Source of the DNA: Adhaeretor mobilis
GTDB taxonomy: Bacteria; Planctomycetota; Planctomycetia; Pirellulales; Lacipirellulaceae
NCBI RefSeq assembly: GCF_007741515.1
Contig: NZ_CP036263.1
Coordinates: 4,699,178 to 4,763,177 of the forward strand
Direction of reading: 5' to 3'
DNA length: 64,000 nt
In this document: positions 35,421 through 44,366 of the stretch, in pieces
Layout: the number at the start of each line of letters is the position of its first letter
Numbering within the stretch: position 1 is the first letter of the stretch
Position numbers and translations under genes: made by a program
Notes under the pieces: generated by a model
The model's database searches: none
The model's input: the letters and a program-made list of their open reading frames with translations, nothing else
What the model was told of the DNA's origin: nothing

Positions 35421-38400
35421 ATGGGTTTTCTGGCCGAATATCGAATTAGACTACTGTGTGTTGTGCTAGCTGTGGTGCCTTTCCATAACACGCTCGCTCA
35501 GGGCAACTCACCCAATATTTTGCTGGTCCTTACCGACGACCAAAGTTGGAACGGTACCTCCGTGTTGATGGACCCCAGCATCGCGGGGTCGAAGAGCGAC
35601 TTCTATCAGACACCAAGGCTGGAAGAGCTGGCTGCTCAGGGGATGCGTTTTACCAACGGGTATTCCTCTGCCTCTGTCTGCGCGCCCACACGCGCGGCAA
35701 TCCTCACAGGAATGAGCCCGGCCCAGCTGCAAATGACCGACCTGAAGGATGCAAGACCGGGCACAGGCCGATGGACAGGGCTTTACAGCCGCTTGCCACT
35801 CACCGGACCCGCTCCCCAACCTCTTGATCCTTCGTTGACTTCGATTCCGCAAATCTTAAGGCAAGTTGATCCTAATTATGCTGCAGCCCATTATGGAAAG
35901 TGGCACCTCAATCTCGAAGGACAACCCGCGCCACCGGTCTTCGGCTACGACGACTCACTTGACCCTAAGGCACCGGGCCCCGAAGACCCGAAGGGAGTAG
36001 GCCAGCTTGCCACTCTTTCCAGTAATTTCATTGAACAACAAGTCAACCAGGGCAAACCTTTTTTTGTGCAGATGTCTACGCGTGCAGTCCACGACCCTGT
36101 AAGTGCACCGCAGGAATTGATAGACAAGTACAGCAACCTTCCCGCAGGCACGATCCACAAGAGTGTCGACTATGCGGCCATGACTGAAGATCTCGACAAT
36201 GCTCTCGGCACGGTGATGGACAAGTTGGTCGAGCTGGGCGTTGAGGACAACACCTATGTGATTTTCACCTCCGACAATGGTGCCCCGACGACTCTGAGTT
36301 CGAGCACCCCCCTGAAACGCGGCAAGGCCACCTTGCATGAGGGCGGTATACGTGTGCCGTTTGTGGTAAGTGGACCAGGCATTCAGCAGAATAGCGTTAG
36401 CGATGTTCCTATCACGACTACTGATCTTTTCTCGACCATCGCCGGTCTTGCAGGCAATACCGCTACGCTCCCTGAGAATGTCGAAGGGGCCGACTTTTCT
36501 AGTGTGTTGCACAACGCGGGAGATCTGCCCACCGGCGTGGACCATCTAGCACGAAACTTCCATGAGGGGGGCGAGATCTACTGGCATTCGCCCCACAACT
36601 ACGGGATTGGGCCAAATTACCGGATCGCACCGTCCTCGGCCATTCGAGACGGTGACTATAAGCTGCACGTTCATTACGGCGAACATGGCGGACCCGATCA
36701 ACTCTCACTCTTTAATCTGTCTACAGACACGGGTGAAACGTTCAACCTAGCCGCCTCACAGCCAGCGCTTGCCGCCCAGCTAAAAAGCAAGCTTGATCGC
36801 TATCTGGAACGCGTCGATGCGTCCTTCGCGTTCGACGTGAAGGACAATATCACGTTGGAGTGGTCGGCAGATACCGCAGGCACCGAGAGCGATGCGTGGC
36901 GATCGCAAATTCGAGTGAAAAACAAAATCCGCGAAACCTTCGCACTGAGTGAAGGGTCCGAAAGTCCCACCCCTCTTGTGGCCAATAGCTACCAGCGTCA
37001 ATTGGAGAATCAGGCATTTCATTTCGACGGGAATGACGCCATGCGTCGTATGTTTTTCCAAGTGGGTGATTTGACCGACATGCGCAAGAATACCCCCAAC
37101 GCTGGCACGCCAGACTTAAATCGCTCGGCGTCGATGGAGTTTTGGGTGCGTCTGGACTCGCTCAGTGGCGAGCACATTTTATTCGAATCGGGCGACGCCA
37201 CGAATGGACTCTCCGTGACCCTAGGAGACGCAGATGCCGACGGTAAGAGCAACGACGTCCGCTTTCGCGTCCTCGCGGACACGCAGTCGAATAGTTCGCA
37301 GGATTTAACCGTCACCGCGAAGCTCGATCGGTTTCTCGATCCTACGCAAGACTTCTTTCACGTCACCACCGTATTCAACGACGATCCGAATGATCGCTAC
37401 AGTGAAGTCTATATCAATGGAGCTCTGGCAGGACGCGTTGCGGGCGTACTCGGCGAAGGGGAAAGCCTTCGCTGGGACGCGTACGACGGGGCTGCCCTGG
37501 GCGGGATTAGCAACAACGATATCAACTCAGGGCCAGGCCAATTAGGCGGTAGTGGCGGCACAGGCGATCTGCCGTTTGCAGGTGGTGGTTTTCGCGGAGA
37601 ACTGGCCAACTTCCGATTCTACAACCATGCCATTGGTGCGAGCGACGTACAGTCTCAATACAATTCGGCGCTAGCCCCCACTAATCAAGGCATTGCCTCT
37701 TTTTCGGGTGACGCCCTTTCCCCTGCAGTTCGTCCAGTTAACATCAGCCATGGAGCGTTTGAATCAAGCTCCCTGATAGTGATTCAAGAACGCACCGATG
37801 AGCTAGCCGTGCAATTGGTTGCAGACGCCCTGATCGCGTCGGGCCAGACGCTGGAGGACAGTTCGCTAGGCACGATGGGAACCCTACCAGCAGGAACTGA
37901 TTTCGTGAGTTACCTAATGCAGTTTGATCCTGTAGGTGATTCGCCAGGAATGCTGGAAACGGTCAGCGGTTCGATTCAGTTTAAGGACGAGATCATCGGC
38001 ATTCTCTTCGATTCGGGATCGCTTGTAGCCAGCGATAATCTTCTCAACTCCGTCGGTGAGTACGGTGAGGATTTAGACCGCGGACTTACCCTCTCCGGAA
38101 ACGACTTCCTAACCATTTCCGAGGATCTGCTCACTTTGGACTTCTCCTTAAGCGTAGATAGCGACGCAATGTTACAGTTTCGTGTACTTACGGACATCAC
38201 GTTGGATGGCGATATCAACATCGATGGCTACGTCGACGGGGCCGACTTCCTCGAGTTCCAACGGGGATTCGGGACCGACTACGATGCCAACGATCTTGCA
38301 AACATTCAAGATAAATACGGTTCTTCTGCACCTGGACTAGCGACCGCCTCCGCCGGCCAAGTCCCTGAACCCACGGCACTCGTGCTGGCGCTCTTCGCAT

Positions 38401-38462
38401 CCTCGGCATTAATTTTTCGACGCCGCCTTGCATTACATCGCGGTGCCCCCGCCGCGCTGTAA
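35421..38462 (+). CDS. Multidomain secreted sulfatase with LamG, dockerin and PEP-CTERM
   Basis: About 1013 residues from the ATG at 35421, which has AGGAG upstream. A signal peptide is followed by a type I sulfatase domain (about residues 28-470). It has metal-site NILLVLTDDQSW, the formylglycine motif CAPTR with Cys at about 87 followed by AAILTG, AAHYGKWHL near 170, and TYVIFTSDNGAPT near 290. Residues about 520-760 look like a concanavalin/LamG module. A beta-rich module and a dockerin-like repeat (DGDINIDGYVDGADFLEFQR) follow. The tail is VPEPTALVLALFASSALIF plus RRRLALHRG. Type I sulfatases remove sulfate esters, often from algal polysaccharides; the substrate is unknown. An activating formylglycine enzyme is not in the window. 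Confidence 0.92.
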   Translation: MGFLAEYRIRLLCVVLAVVPFHNTLAQGNSPNILLVLTDDQSWNGTSVLMDPSIAGSKSDFYQTPRLEELAAQGMRFTNGYSSASVCAPTRAAILTGMSPAQLQMTDLKDARPGTGRWTGLYSRLPLTGPAPQPLDPSLTSIPQILRQVDPNYAAAHYGKWHLNLEGQPAPPVFGYDDSLDPKAPGPEDPKGVGQLATLSSNFIEQQVNQGKPFFVQMSTRAVHDPVSAPQELIDKYSNLPAGTIHKSVDYAAMTEDLDNALGTVMDKLVELGVEDNTYVIFTSDNGAPTTLSSSTPLKRGKATLHEGGIRVPFVVSGPGIQQNSVSDVPITTTDLFSTIAGLAGNTATLPENVEGADFSSVLHNAGDLPTGVDHLARNFHEGGEIYWHSPHNYGIGPNYRIAPSSAIRDGDYKLHVHYGEHGGPDQLSLFNLSTDTGETFNLAASQPALAAQLKSKLDRYLERVDASFAFDVKDNITLEWSADTAGTESDAWRSQIRVKNKIRETFALSEGSESPTPLVANSYQRQLENQAFHFDGNDAMRRMFFQVGDLTDMRKNTPNAGTPDLNRSASMEFWVRLDSLSGEHILFESGDATNGLSVTLGDADADGKSNDVRFRVLADTQSNSSQDLTVTAKLDRFLDPTQDFFHVTTVFNDDPNDRYSEVYINGALAGRVAGVLGEGESLRWDAYDGAALGGISNNDINSGPGQLGGSGGTGDLPFAGGGFRGELANFRFYNHAIGASDVQSQYNSALAPTNQGIASFSGDALSPAVRPVNISHGAFESSSLIVIQERTDELAVQLVADALIASGQTLEDSSLGTMGTLPAGTDFVSYLMQFDPVGDSPGMLETVSGSIQFKDEIIGILFDSGSLVASDNLLNSVGEYGEDLDRGLTLSGNDFLTISEDLLTLDFSLSVDSDAMLQFRVLTDITLDGDINIDGYVDGADFLEFQRGFGTDYDANDLANIQDKYGSSAPGLATASAGQVPEPTALVLALFASSALIFRRRLALHRGAPAAL

Positions 38463-38629
38463 TTGATATGCCGTGACAACTCTGAGAAGTTGCTGCCGCA
38501 ATTTTCTCGAGCAAGCACAAGCAGCCAACGGTAGAAAACGCTGCTGTCTTCAGGATAAGATCAGGGTCGCCCAGCCCAGTTCATTAGCTCAGCCGTGCCC
38601 TGCCCTTCCCTCCACAAGGATCCCTTCCA

Positions 38630-39277
38630 ATGAAGACACTTGCACTCGTTCACTTGGCGATTTCCTGCTTTGTCACGCTCCCCCTGAACGCCAAAGAGCC
38701 CGCCGCCGAAGACAAGGCTACGCAGAATTGGATCACCATGTTCGACGGCAAAACTTTTGACGGTTGGAAAGCCAACGAGATGGCCGACGGGTGGAAGATC
38801 GAGGACGGCACTATTCGCACGGCACCCGGGCGGAGTCACTTGTTCTATACCGCGAGTGACTTCACGGACTTCGAATTCAAAGCGGAAGTCAAAACCACCC
38901 CCGGTAGTAACTCGGGTATCTACTTTCACACGAAGTGGCAAGACAAGGGTTGGCCCAAACACGGGCACGAGTCCCAAGTCAACCAAACCCACACCGACCC
39001 GGTAAAATCAGGTAGCCTCTACAACGTCGTCAAGCTCTATGAGTCGCCCGCCAAAGATGGCCAGTGGTACGAACATCGCATCGTCGTCAAAGGCAATAAC
39101 ATTCGTGTGCATATTAACGGCAAGCTCGCACATGATTACACCGAGCCCAATGGTGTCACCGACGAGCGGCGTTTGTCCAAGGGTACGATCGCTTTACAGT
39201 CTCACGACCCCAAGAGCGTGGTCTACTATCGCAATCTGCGAATCCGTCCGCTGGGCGATGAAGAAGCTTCGCAATAG
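38630..39277 (+). CDS. Secreted DUF1080 (3-keto-disaccharide hydrolase-like) protein
   Basis: A 215-residue protein with a signal peptide (residues 1-21) and one DUF1080 domain. Family hallmarks are FDGKTFDGWKANEMADGWKI near residue 38, TDFEFKAEVKTTPGSNSGIY, EYHR-like YEHRIVVKGNNIRVHINGK and the ending RNLRIRPL. DUF1080 folds as a concanavalin-type jelly roll; some members cleave 3-keto-glucosides. It sits between two sulfatases on the same strand, suggesting a polysaccharide-degradation cluster. Length is normal for a single-domain member. Confidence 0.9.
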   Translation: MKTLALVHLAISCFVTLPLNAKEPAAEDKATQNWITMFDGKTFDGWKANEMADGWKIEDGTIRTAPGRSHLFYTASDFTDFEFKAEVKTTPGSNSGIYFHTKWQDKGWPKHGHESQVNQTHTDPVKSGSLYNVVKLYESPAKDGQWYEHRIVVKGNNIRVHINGKLAHDYTEPNGVTDERRLSKGTIALQSHDPKSVVYYRNLRIRPLGDEEASQ

Positions 39278-39562
39278 AGCAACCCCGCCGGCGAAAAAGA
39301 AACCTTACGGTTCTTTGACGTTCGTGCAGCACAGAACCCAGAAGAATTTCGACGCATTGCTTGCACCATGCTGTGATAGAGCTGCAAGTGATTCGTTGCA
39401 GTGACTCCGAGAATGCCCAATTGGTTGTTTAGCCAGCGGGGTCTTTTCGTAGAAATTCACTTACACCCTGCCTAGAAGCACCCCGCAAGCAAACGCTCAG
39501 CGGAGTTGCTATATTGGGTTCCGTTTACCCCCTCAGGCGACCTCCCCTCACGACATTCCTTT

Positions 39563-41068
39563 ATGCGCAATCGCAAGAGCCCCCGAATGAAAATACTTCC
39601 TGCGCTGTTCGGCATCATCTGCGTGCTGTTCACCTCGGCCGCCAAGGCTGAAGAACGCCCGAACATCCTGTTCATCCTCACCGATGATCAAGCGGCACAC
39701 ACGCTCGACGCTTACGGCGACCAAGTTTGTGACACGCCCAACATCGATTCTCTTGCTGAGGGTGGCATGCATCTGACAGATGCCCATCACATGGGCGCTT
39801 GGACCGGAGCGGTTTGTACTGCCTCACGCACCATGATCATGACCGGGCGAACCGTTTGGCATTTGCCGAATTTCGACTTGGCCAAAGCTCGCCCTCTAAA
39901 AAAACTCGATTCGCCAGAAGTCGCAGAGGCCACCCAGCAGAGCATGCCTGCGCTGTTCAATGCGGCCGGTTACGATACGTTCCGCACGTGCAAGAAGGGC
40001 AACTCGTTCAACCCAGCCAACCAATTGTTCCAAGTGCGCCGCGACAAGACTTGCCGGGGCGGTGCCCAACCGGGCAGCGATTGGCATGGCGATCAGGCAA
40101 TTAACTACCTTGAAACACGCCAAGCCACCAACGACAACGATCCATTTCTCATGTTCCTCGGGTTCTCGCATCCCCACGATCCGCGCAACGGCCCCAAAGA
40201 ACTGGTCGCCAAGTACGGAGCGGTCAACACAAAGCAACCACCCACGACGGTCAACCCAAAGGCCCCGAAGCTCCCCATCAACTATCTTCCCGAGCATCCT
40301 TTCCATCACGGCCATCCGAAACTGCGTGATGAAGTGGCCGTCCAGGGAGTCTTGAAAGATCGCAGCGAAGCAACAGTGCGTAACGAGATAGGACGCGAGT
40401 TCGCCTGCATTGAGGCTGTCGACATCCAAATTGGTCGTGTGCTCGAAAAACTAAAAGCGATGAGCGAGTTAAAAAATACTTACGTCATCTTCACGAGTGA
40501 CCATGGGATGTCCGTGGGACGGCACGGGTTGATGGGCAAGCAGAACCTCTACGAACACACCTGGCGCGTGCCCCTGCTCGTCCAAGGCCCCGGCATCAAG
40601 CCCGGCAGTCAGGCCTCCGGCTACACCTACTTACTCGATGTGTTGCCAACGATTTGCGACTTCGCAGGCATCGAAGTGCCGGCGAGCGTTGAAGGTAAAA
40701 GCTTTCGCCCCGTGCTTGAAGGCAAGACAGAGCGCGTGCGCGACATACTCTACGGCACCTACTCCGGTGGTACCAAGCCCGGGATACGTGCCGTGAAAAC
40801 CGACGGTTGGAAGCTCATCAAGTACGATGTACTTGATGGCAAGGTCTGCGAAACGCAACTCTTCAACCTCCACGAAAACCCCCGGGAACTTCTCGCCCAA
40901 CACCACACGCACGAAGTGGTTGCACTGACAGGTAATAAGCCCAGCCCGCAACAAGTCGACCTTGCCGAAGACCCGGCGCACGCCGAGAAGTTGCAAGAAC
41001 TAGAAGCACTGCTGCTAGCGGAGCAAAAGCGTCTGGACGATCCCTATCGGCTTTGGGATCAAGAATAG
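39563..41068 (+). CDS. Secreted type I sulfatase
   Basis: About 501 residues from the ATG at 39563; the ATG at 39587 (MKILPALFG) is also possible. The signal peptide ends SAAKAEE. RPNILFILTDDQAAHTLDAY is the N-terminal metal site. The formylglycine motif is CTASR with Cys at about residue 85, Ala replacing the common Pro, then TMIMTGR. FLMFLGFSHPHDPRNGP and TYVIFTSDHGMSVGRHGLMG carry further active-site residues. The C-terminus ends KRLDDPYRLWDQE. A decayed relative of this C-terminus lies at 44187. Sulfate-ester hydrolysis in the periplasm or outside is the expected role. Confidence 0.92.
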   Translation: MRNRKSPRMKILPALFGIICVLFTSAAKAEERPNILFILTDDQAAHTLDAYGDQVCDTPNIDSLAEGGMHLTDAHHMGAWTGAVCTASRTMIMTGRTVWHLPNFDLAKARPLKKLDSPEVAEATQQSMPALFNAAGYDTFRTCKKGNSFNPANQLFQVRRDKTCRGGAQPGSDWHGDQAINYLETRQATNDNDPFLMFLGFSHPHDPRNGPKELVAKYGAVNTKQPPTTVNPKAPKLPINYLPEHPFHHGHPKLRDEVAVQGVLKDRSEATVRNEIGREFACIEAVDIQIGRVLEKLKAMSELKNTYVIFTSDHGMSVGRHGLMGKQNLYEHTWRVPLLVQGPGIKPGSQASGYTYLLDVLPTICDFAGIEVPASVEGKSFRPVLEGKTERVRDILYGTYSGGTKPGIRAVKTDGWKLIKYDVLDGKVCETQLFNLHENPRELLAQHHTHEVVALTGNKPSPQQVDLAEDPAHAEKLQELEALLLAEQKRLDDPYRLWDQE

Positions 41069-41170
41069 CTGTTCTTCCAAACACTGTGCGAGCGGGGATG
41101 TAAAATCGCGAGGAGACGACTCGTAGCCTAGTCCACGACCGCCAACCCGAATGAAACGACGAGAACTTCC

Positions 41171-42028
41171 ATGACGAAACTCGCGGTGACCGCAGCCAGT
41201 GGTGCGCTCGGTTCGGAAGTTGTAAAAGCCGCCGTTGAGGTCGTCGGCAAGGAGAACGTCGTTGGCCTTGCCCGCACTCCCAGCAAAGCCGAGTCGCTTG
41301 GTGTCGAAGTTCGCCCTGGTGACTACGGGTTGCCCGCTGTATTGAGAGAATCACTCCGAGGGATCGATGCTGTGCTGCTGGTATCCGGCATGGATGCTCC
41401 TGACAAACGTATCGAGCAGCACCGCAACGTCATTGAAGCGGCCAAGGACGCAGGAGTGAGCAAGATCGTCTACACCAGCATCCAAGGTGCGGAGGAAGGC
41501 ACGGCGTTCTCGCCGATTGTACAGAGCAACCGTCAGACAGAGTCAGATATTCGCGATTCCGGTCTGCTGTGGGCGATCGGTCGAAACGGCATCTACATCG
41601 AGCCAGATGTCGAGTACATCGATAACTACAAAGAGCGCGGCGAAATCGCGAACTGTGCAGGTGACGAAAAGTGCGGCTATACGACTCGTCCGGAACTAGC
41701 TTGCGCATACGTACCTATGTTGACGGATTCAGTACACGACGGCCAAACCTACAACCTGCACGGAGAAGCGATCACCCAGCAGCAGTTGGCTGACTACCTG
41801 AACGATACCTTTGACACCCAACTGAAGTACCATTCAATGACGGTCGAGGAATACCGGGAGGAACGCATCACAGAACTTGGCGGTTTTCTGGGCGGCGTGA
41901 TTGCCGGAATCTATGAAGGCATTCGCAATGGCGAGGCGAACAACAAAAGTCACTTCGCACTTGCGGCCGGTCGCGAACATCTCAGCTGGCAAGACTATTT
42001 CGATGGGCTGAGAACAACGGTCGAGTGA
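41171..42028 (+). CDS. NAD(P)-binding oxidoreductase, QorB/NmrA-like SDR
   Basis: A 285-residue protein of the atypical short-chain dehydrogenase group. VTAASGALGSEVVKAA at residues 6-21 is the nucleotide-binding loop. DAVLLVSGMDAPDKRIEQHR and VIEAAKDAGVSKIVYTSIQG follow in the order seen in NmrA/QorB proteins. QorB-type enzymes reduce quinones with NADPH and lack the usual Tyr-x-x-x-Lys pair. The reaction here is uncertain. It stands upstream of the degraded tetR/SDR segment and may have belonged to that cluster. Confidence 0.85.
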   Translation: MTKLAVTAASGALGSEVVKAAVEVVGKENVVGLARTPSKAESLGVEVRPGDYGLPAVLRESLRGIDAVLLVSGMDAPDKRIEQHRNVIEAAKDAGVSKIVYTSIQGAEEGTAFSPIVQSNRQTESDIRDSGLLWAIGRNGIYIEPDVEYIDNYKERGEIANCAGDEKCGYTTRPELACAYVPMLTDSVHDGQTYNLHGEAITQQQLADYLNDTFDTQLKYHSMTVEEYREERITELGGFLGGVIAGIYEGIRNGEANNKSHFALAAGREHLSWQDYFDGLRTTVE

Positions 42029-42187
42029 CTTTGTATCAACCTCACTCACTGCTCATAACCTAGTCGTTAAACGCGTGCTAGAACCCTTCATTCACACTTC
42101 CACCAGAAGAACCCAGAGGAAACGACTGTATTTCCTGGCGATTGCCTGCTCGAGTCGGCTCCGCTAGTCGCACAAAACAACGCAGCA

Positions 42188-42619
42188 TCAGGAATCGTCG
42201 TGAACCTGTGCTTCCAGGATTTGAATCAGTGTGCGAGCAAATTGCCGCAGAGGTTTCGCATCTGGTGCCATACGAAAACGGGTCGCAAGGCCCTGAACGG
42301 AGATCGTGACGAACTTGGCCAGCGCGTCGATCTCTTTCTTGCCCAGATGCTTCTGAGCTTTGTTTTCGTTGGTGATCGCCGTGCGAATTCCATCCTCTTG
42401 CCTCTTGAAGTGCTCCTCAAGCAGCTTCCTTGTCTCGGTGTCGTCGGGTTCAAGTTGCGCTAAAGTATTGGGCACGAGGCATCCGTTGCTGGGGCAGTCG
42501 GATTTCTCGAAAGCCGAAATGATTGTTTCTAAGTACTGCCCAATCGCTGCGATTCCCGCGCCCTCGGCTTCAACTGCCGCAAACATCGGGGTCACGACGG
42601 TTTCCTGATAGCGCTGCAG
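42188..42619 (-). pseudogene. TetR-family regulator lacking its DNA-binding domain
   Basis: The open frame keeps the ligand-binding C-terminal domain: RYQETVVTPMFAAVEAEGAG, ISAFEKSDCPSNGCLVPNTL, DTETRKLLEEHFKRQEDGIR and ALAKFVTISVQGLATRFRMA. The N-terminal helix-turn-helix of about 60 residues is gone. Reading further upstream leads straight into a headless SDR gene on the other strand. Without the DNA-binding part it cannot work as a repressor. Confidence 0.8.
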
Positions 42620-42622
42620 ACA

Positions 42623-43110
42623 TGGGCTAAGGACGAGGCGATGCTTCAGCTGAACGTCACTACGCTGACTGAACTAACTCGACGGTTTCTCCCGGACATG
42701 GTCGCTCGAGAGCGCGGACGCATTCTCAACACTGCCTCAACGGCTGCATTTTCACCTGGGCCGCTTCAGGCGGTTTACTACGCGACCAAGGCGTTCGTTG
42801 TTTCGTTTTCGCAGGCGATTGCGGAAGAACTTTGCGATGACAACGTCACCGTTACCGCTCTCTGCCCAGGAGCGGTCGCCACAGAGTTTGTTGCATCGGG
42901 TGATTTGGAAGGCGTTGATCTTTGGAAAAATGCAAAGTCGCCTGAGAGTGTCGCCAGCGTCGGCTACGAAGCAATGACCGATGGCAAGCTAGTAGCGATC
43001 AACGAATGGAAGTTGAAAGTGATGCTCGAATGGCTCGTGCCCTTTCCGCCACGTCGAATGGTCCTGAAAATGTCGAGGCAAACTATGGAAAATCGAGCCA
43101 CTAATCTCGG
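42623..43110 (+). pseudogene. Short-chain dehydrogenase lacking its NAD-binding half
   Basis: The frame begins in mid-protein with AMLQLNVTTLTELTRRFLPD and continues RGRILNTASTAAFSPGPLQA, the catalytic Tyr-x-x-x-Lys in VYYATKAFVVSFSQ, and VTVTALCPGAVATEF. The N-terminal Rossmann part with the TGxxxGxG loop (about 90-100 residues) is missing. The 3' end runs on past the expected stop into the next gene's sequence. It cannot bind cofactor normally. Confidence 0.82.
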
Positions 43111-43161
43111 TCTCGCTCTACTTGCTAATCTGATGCTGAAGCAGCAGCCTGTCCTACGACT

Positions 43162-43535
43162 ATGCTTTCCACGCTCGTCATCGTCATTGCCATCGCTGCC
43201 TTTGCGATGCTTTCCTATATCCCTGCGATACGAAGCAGCGAAGGATGGAGGGCGACCGTTACGCCTTTGCGTCCATCATGGGCAGTGGCTTTCTAGTCTG
43301 CGCTCCCTTGTTGGCTTCTGTGGTGGGAAATTATGCGCCGCTGGTCATGGCCGTCTTGTTAAGCCTGTCTTGGTTGATCGGGGCTGAATGCCTAGCGTAC
43401 CGAGCATGCCACCAAGCGTCTTGTGCGATGTTTGGTCTATGGCTTGCTGGCGACCCTAGGTGTTCTCATACTAGTATTTGGACCCTCGGCCGAAGCCGGG
43501 GCGATTTTGCTTGCACCAAAAACATTGGGAGAGAA
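43162..43535 (+). pseudogene. Frameshifted small membrane protein
   Basis: From the ATG at 43162 one frame reads LSTLVIVIAIAAFAMLSYIP and AIRSSEGWRATVTPL. A frameshift near 43265 opens AFASIMGSGFLVCAPLLASV and NYAPLVMAVLLSLSWLIGA. A further shift gives RLVRCLVYGLLATLGVLILV and FGPSAEAGAILLAPKTLGEK. Together they describe a former protein with four or so transmembrane helices broken at least twice. Confidence 0.6.
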
Positions 43536-43540
43536 AAGTC

Positions 43541-43900
43541 ATGTCATTTCAAATCGACGAATGCGAAGACGGCAAGGTCATCGAAGTCCGAGTGACTGGT
43601 AAACTGACTGCTGAAGCTTACGAAACGTTCGTGCCGTTTGTCGAGCAACGAATTCAGCAGCACGGCAAGATTCGGTTCTTAGTCGTGATGCACGACTTCC
43701 ATGGCTGGGACGCTGGAGCATTATGGGAAGATATCAAATTCGATCTCAAACACTTTAGCGACATTGATCGGCTGGCGATTGTCGGCGAAAGCAAGTGGGA
43801 GCAGGGAATGGCCGTTTTCTGCAGACCCTTCACGACCGCGAAAATCAAATACTTCGACGTTTCCAAGCTTGATGCAGCCCGCGAATGGATCAACGCCTAA
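43541..43900 (+). CDS. SpoIIAA-like (STAS/SEC14-type) protein
   Basis: A 119-residue soluble protein with a good Shine-Dalgarno (GGGAGAG, nine bases before ATG). The sequence VIEVRVTGKLTAEAYETFVP, EQRIQQHGKIRFLVVMHDFH, GWDAGALWEDIKFDLKHFSD and then DRLAIVGESKWEQGMAVFCR fits the SpoIIAA-like family, a STAS-related fold. It ends KYFDVSKLDAAREWI, the usual family end. Function of stand-alone members is not established. It is the only intact gene within the degraded segment. Confidence 0.85.
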   Translation: MSFQIDECEDGKVIEVRVTGKLTAEAYETFVPFVEQRIQQHGKIRFLVVMHDFHGWDAGALWEDIKFDLKHFSDIDRLAIVGESKWEQGMAVFCRPFTTAKIKYFDVSKLDAAREWINA

Positions 43901-43978
43901 CACGGCTTCCAGCCTGTGGTTCGGGCACCTATTCAGCACAAACAGGCAAGGTAAGCTGCATGCCTTCGAAGGAGAACT

Positions 43979-44175
43979 ATGATGAAAGCCGTCGCCTACA
44001 AGACTCCCGGTTCCATCGACCGTGATGACGGATTGCAAGACACAACGCTAGAAAAGCCCAAAGCGATAGTGTTGTAGTGGGACTGTTGAAGCAGAAAGCC
44101 ATCTCGCCACACTGGGAGTTCATGTTCGCGCGGTCGCGGTTCGATACGTCTGAGCTCGATAACTTCGCTCAGGGA
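43979..44175 (+). pseudogene. Zinc-type alcohol dehydrogenase remnant with internal deletion
   Basis: After a strong ribosome site (GAAGGAGAAC) the ATG at 43979 reads MKAVAYKTPGSIDRDDGLQD and TTLEKPK, the N-terminus of zinc-binding alcohol dehydrogenase/quinone reductase proteins. A stop follows at 44075. In another frame GLLKQKAISPHWEFMFARSR and FDTSELDNFAQ is the C-terminal part of the same family. The ~250 residues in between are deleted. Confidence 0.75.
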
Positions 44176-44186
44176 ATAGTCGCGGA

Positions 44187-44333
44187 GTCGCCTTCACCGG
44201 CAAAAAGTCGAACCCCAACCAAGTCGACCTCGGTGTAGATTCCGCATACGCCGACAAGCTCAAAGAGCTGTGAATGTTATAACTCGCCGAGTAGAAGCGG
44301 CTGGACGATCCGTACCGACTGTGGGATCATTAA
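44187..44333 (+). pseudogene. Decayed sulfatase 3' end
   Basis: The frame reads VAFTGKKSNPNQVDL, VDSAYADKLKEL, stop, ML, stop, LAE, stop, KRLDDPYRLWDH and a final stop. This aligns directly with the C-terminus of the intact sulfatase at 39563-41068 (VALTGNKPSPQQVDL, KLQEL, LAEQKRLDDPYRLWDQE). Three in-frame stops make it a clear pseudogene. Divergence shows it is an old relative rather than a fresh copy. The rest of the sulfatase is absent. Confidence 0.82.
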
Positions 44334-44366
44334 TCTCTGATTGTTAACCTACCGGACGAGATTCAC

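Noticed and set aside
42641..43387. Treating the 248-codon SDR frame as an intact gene
   Set aside because: It lacks the N-terminal cofactor-binding half and its 3' end reads out of frame through the following membrane gene.
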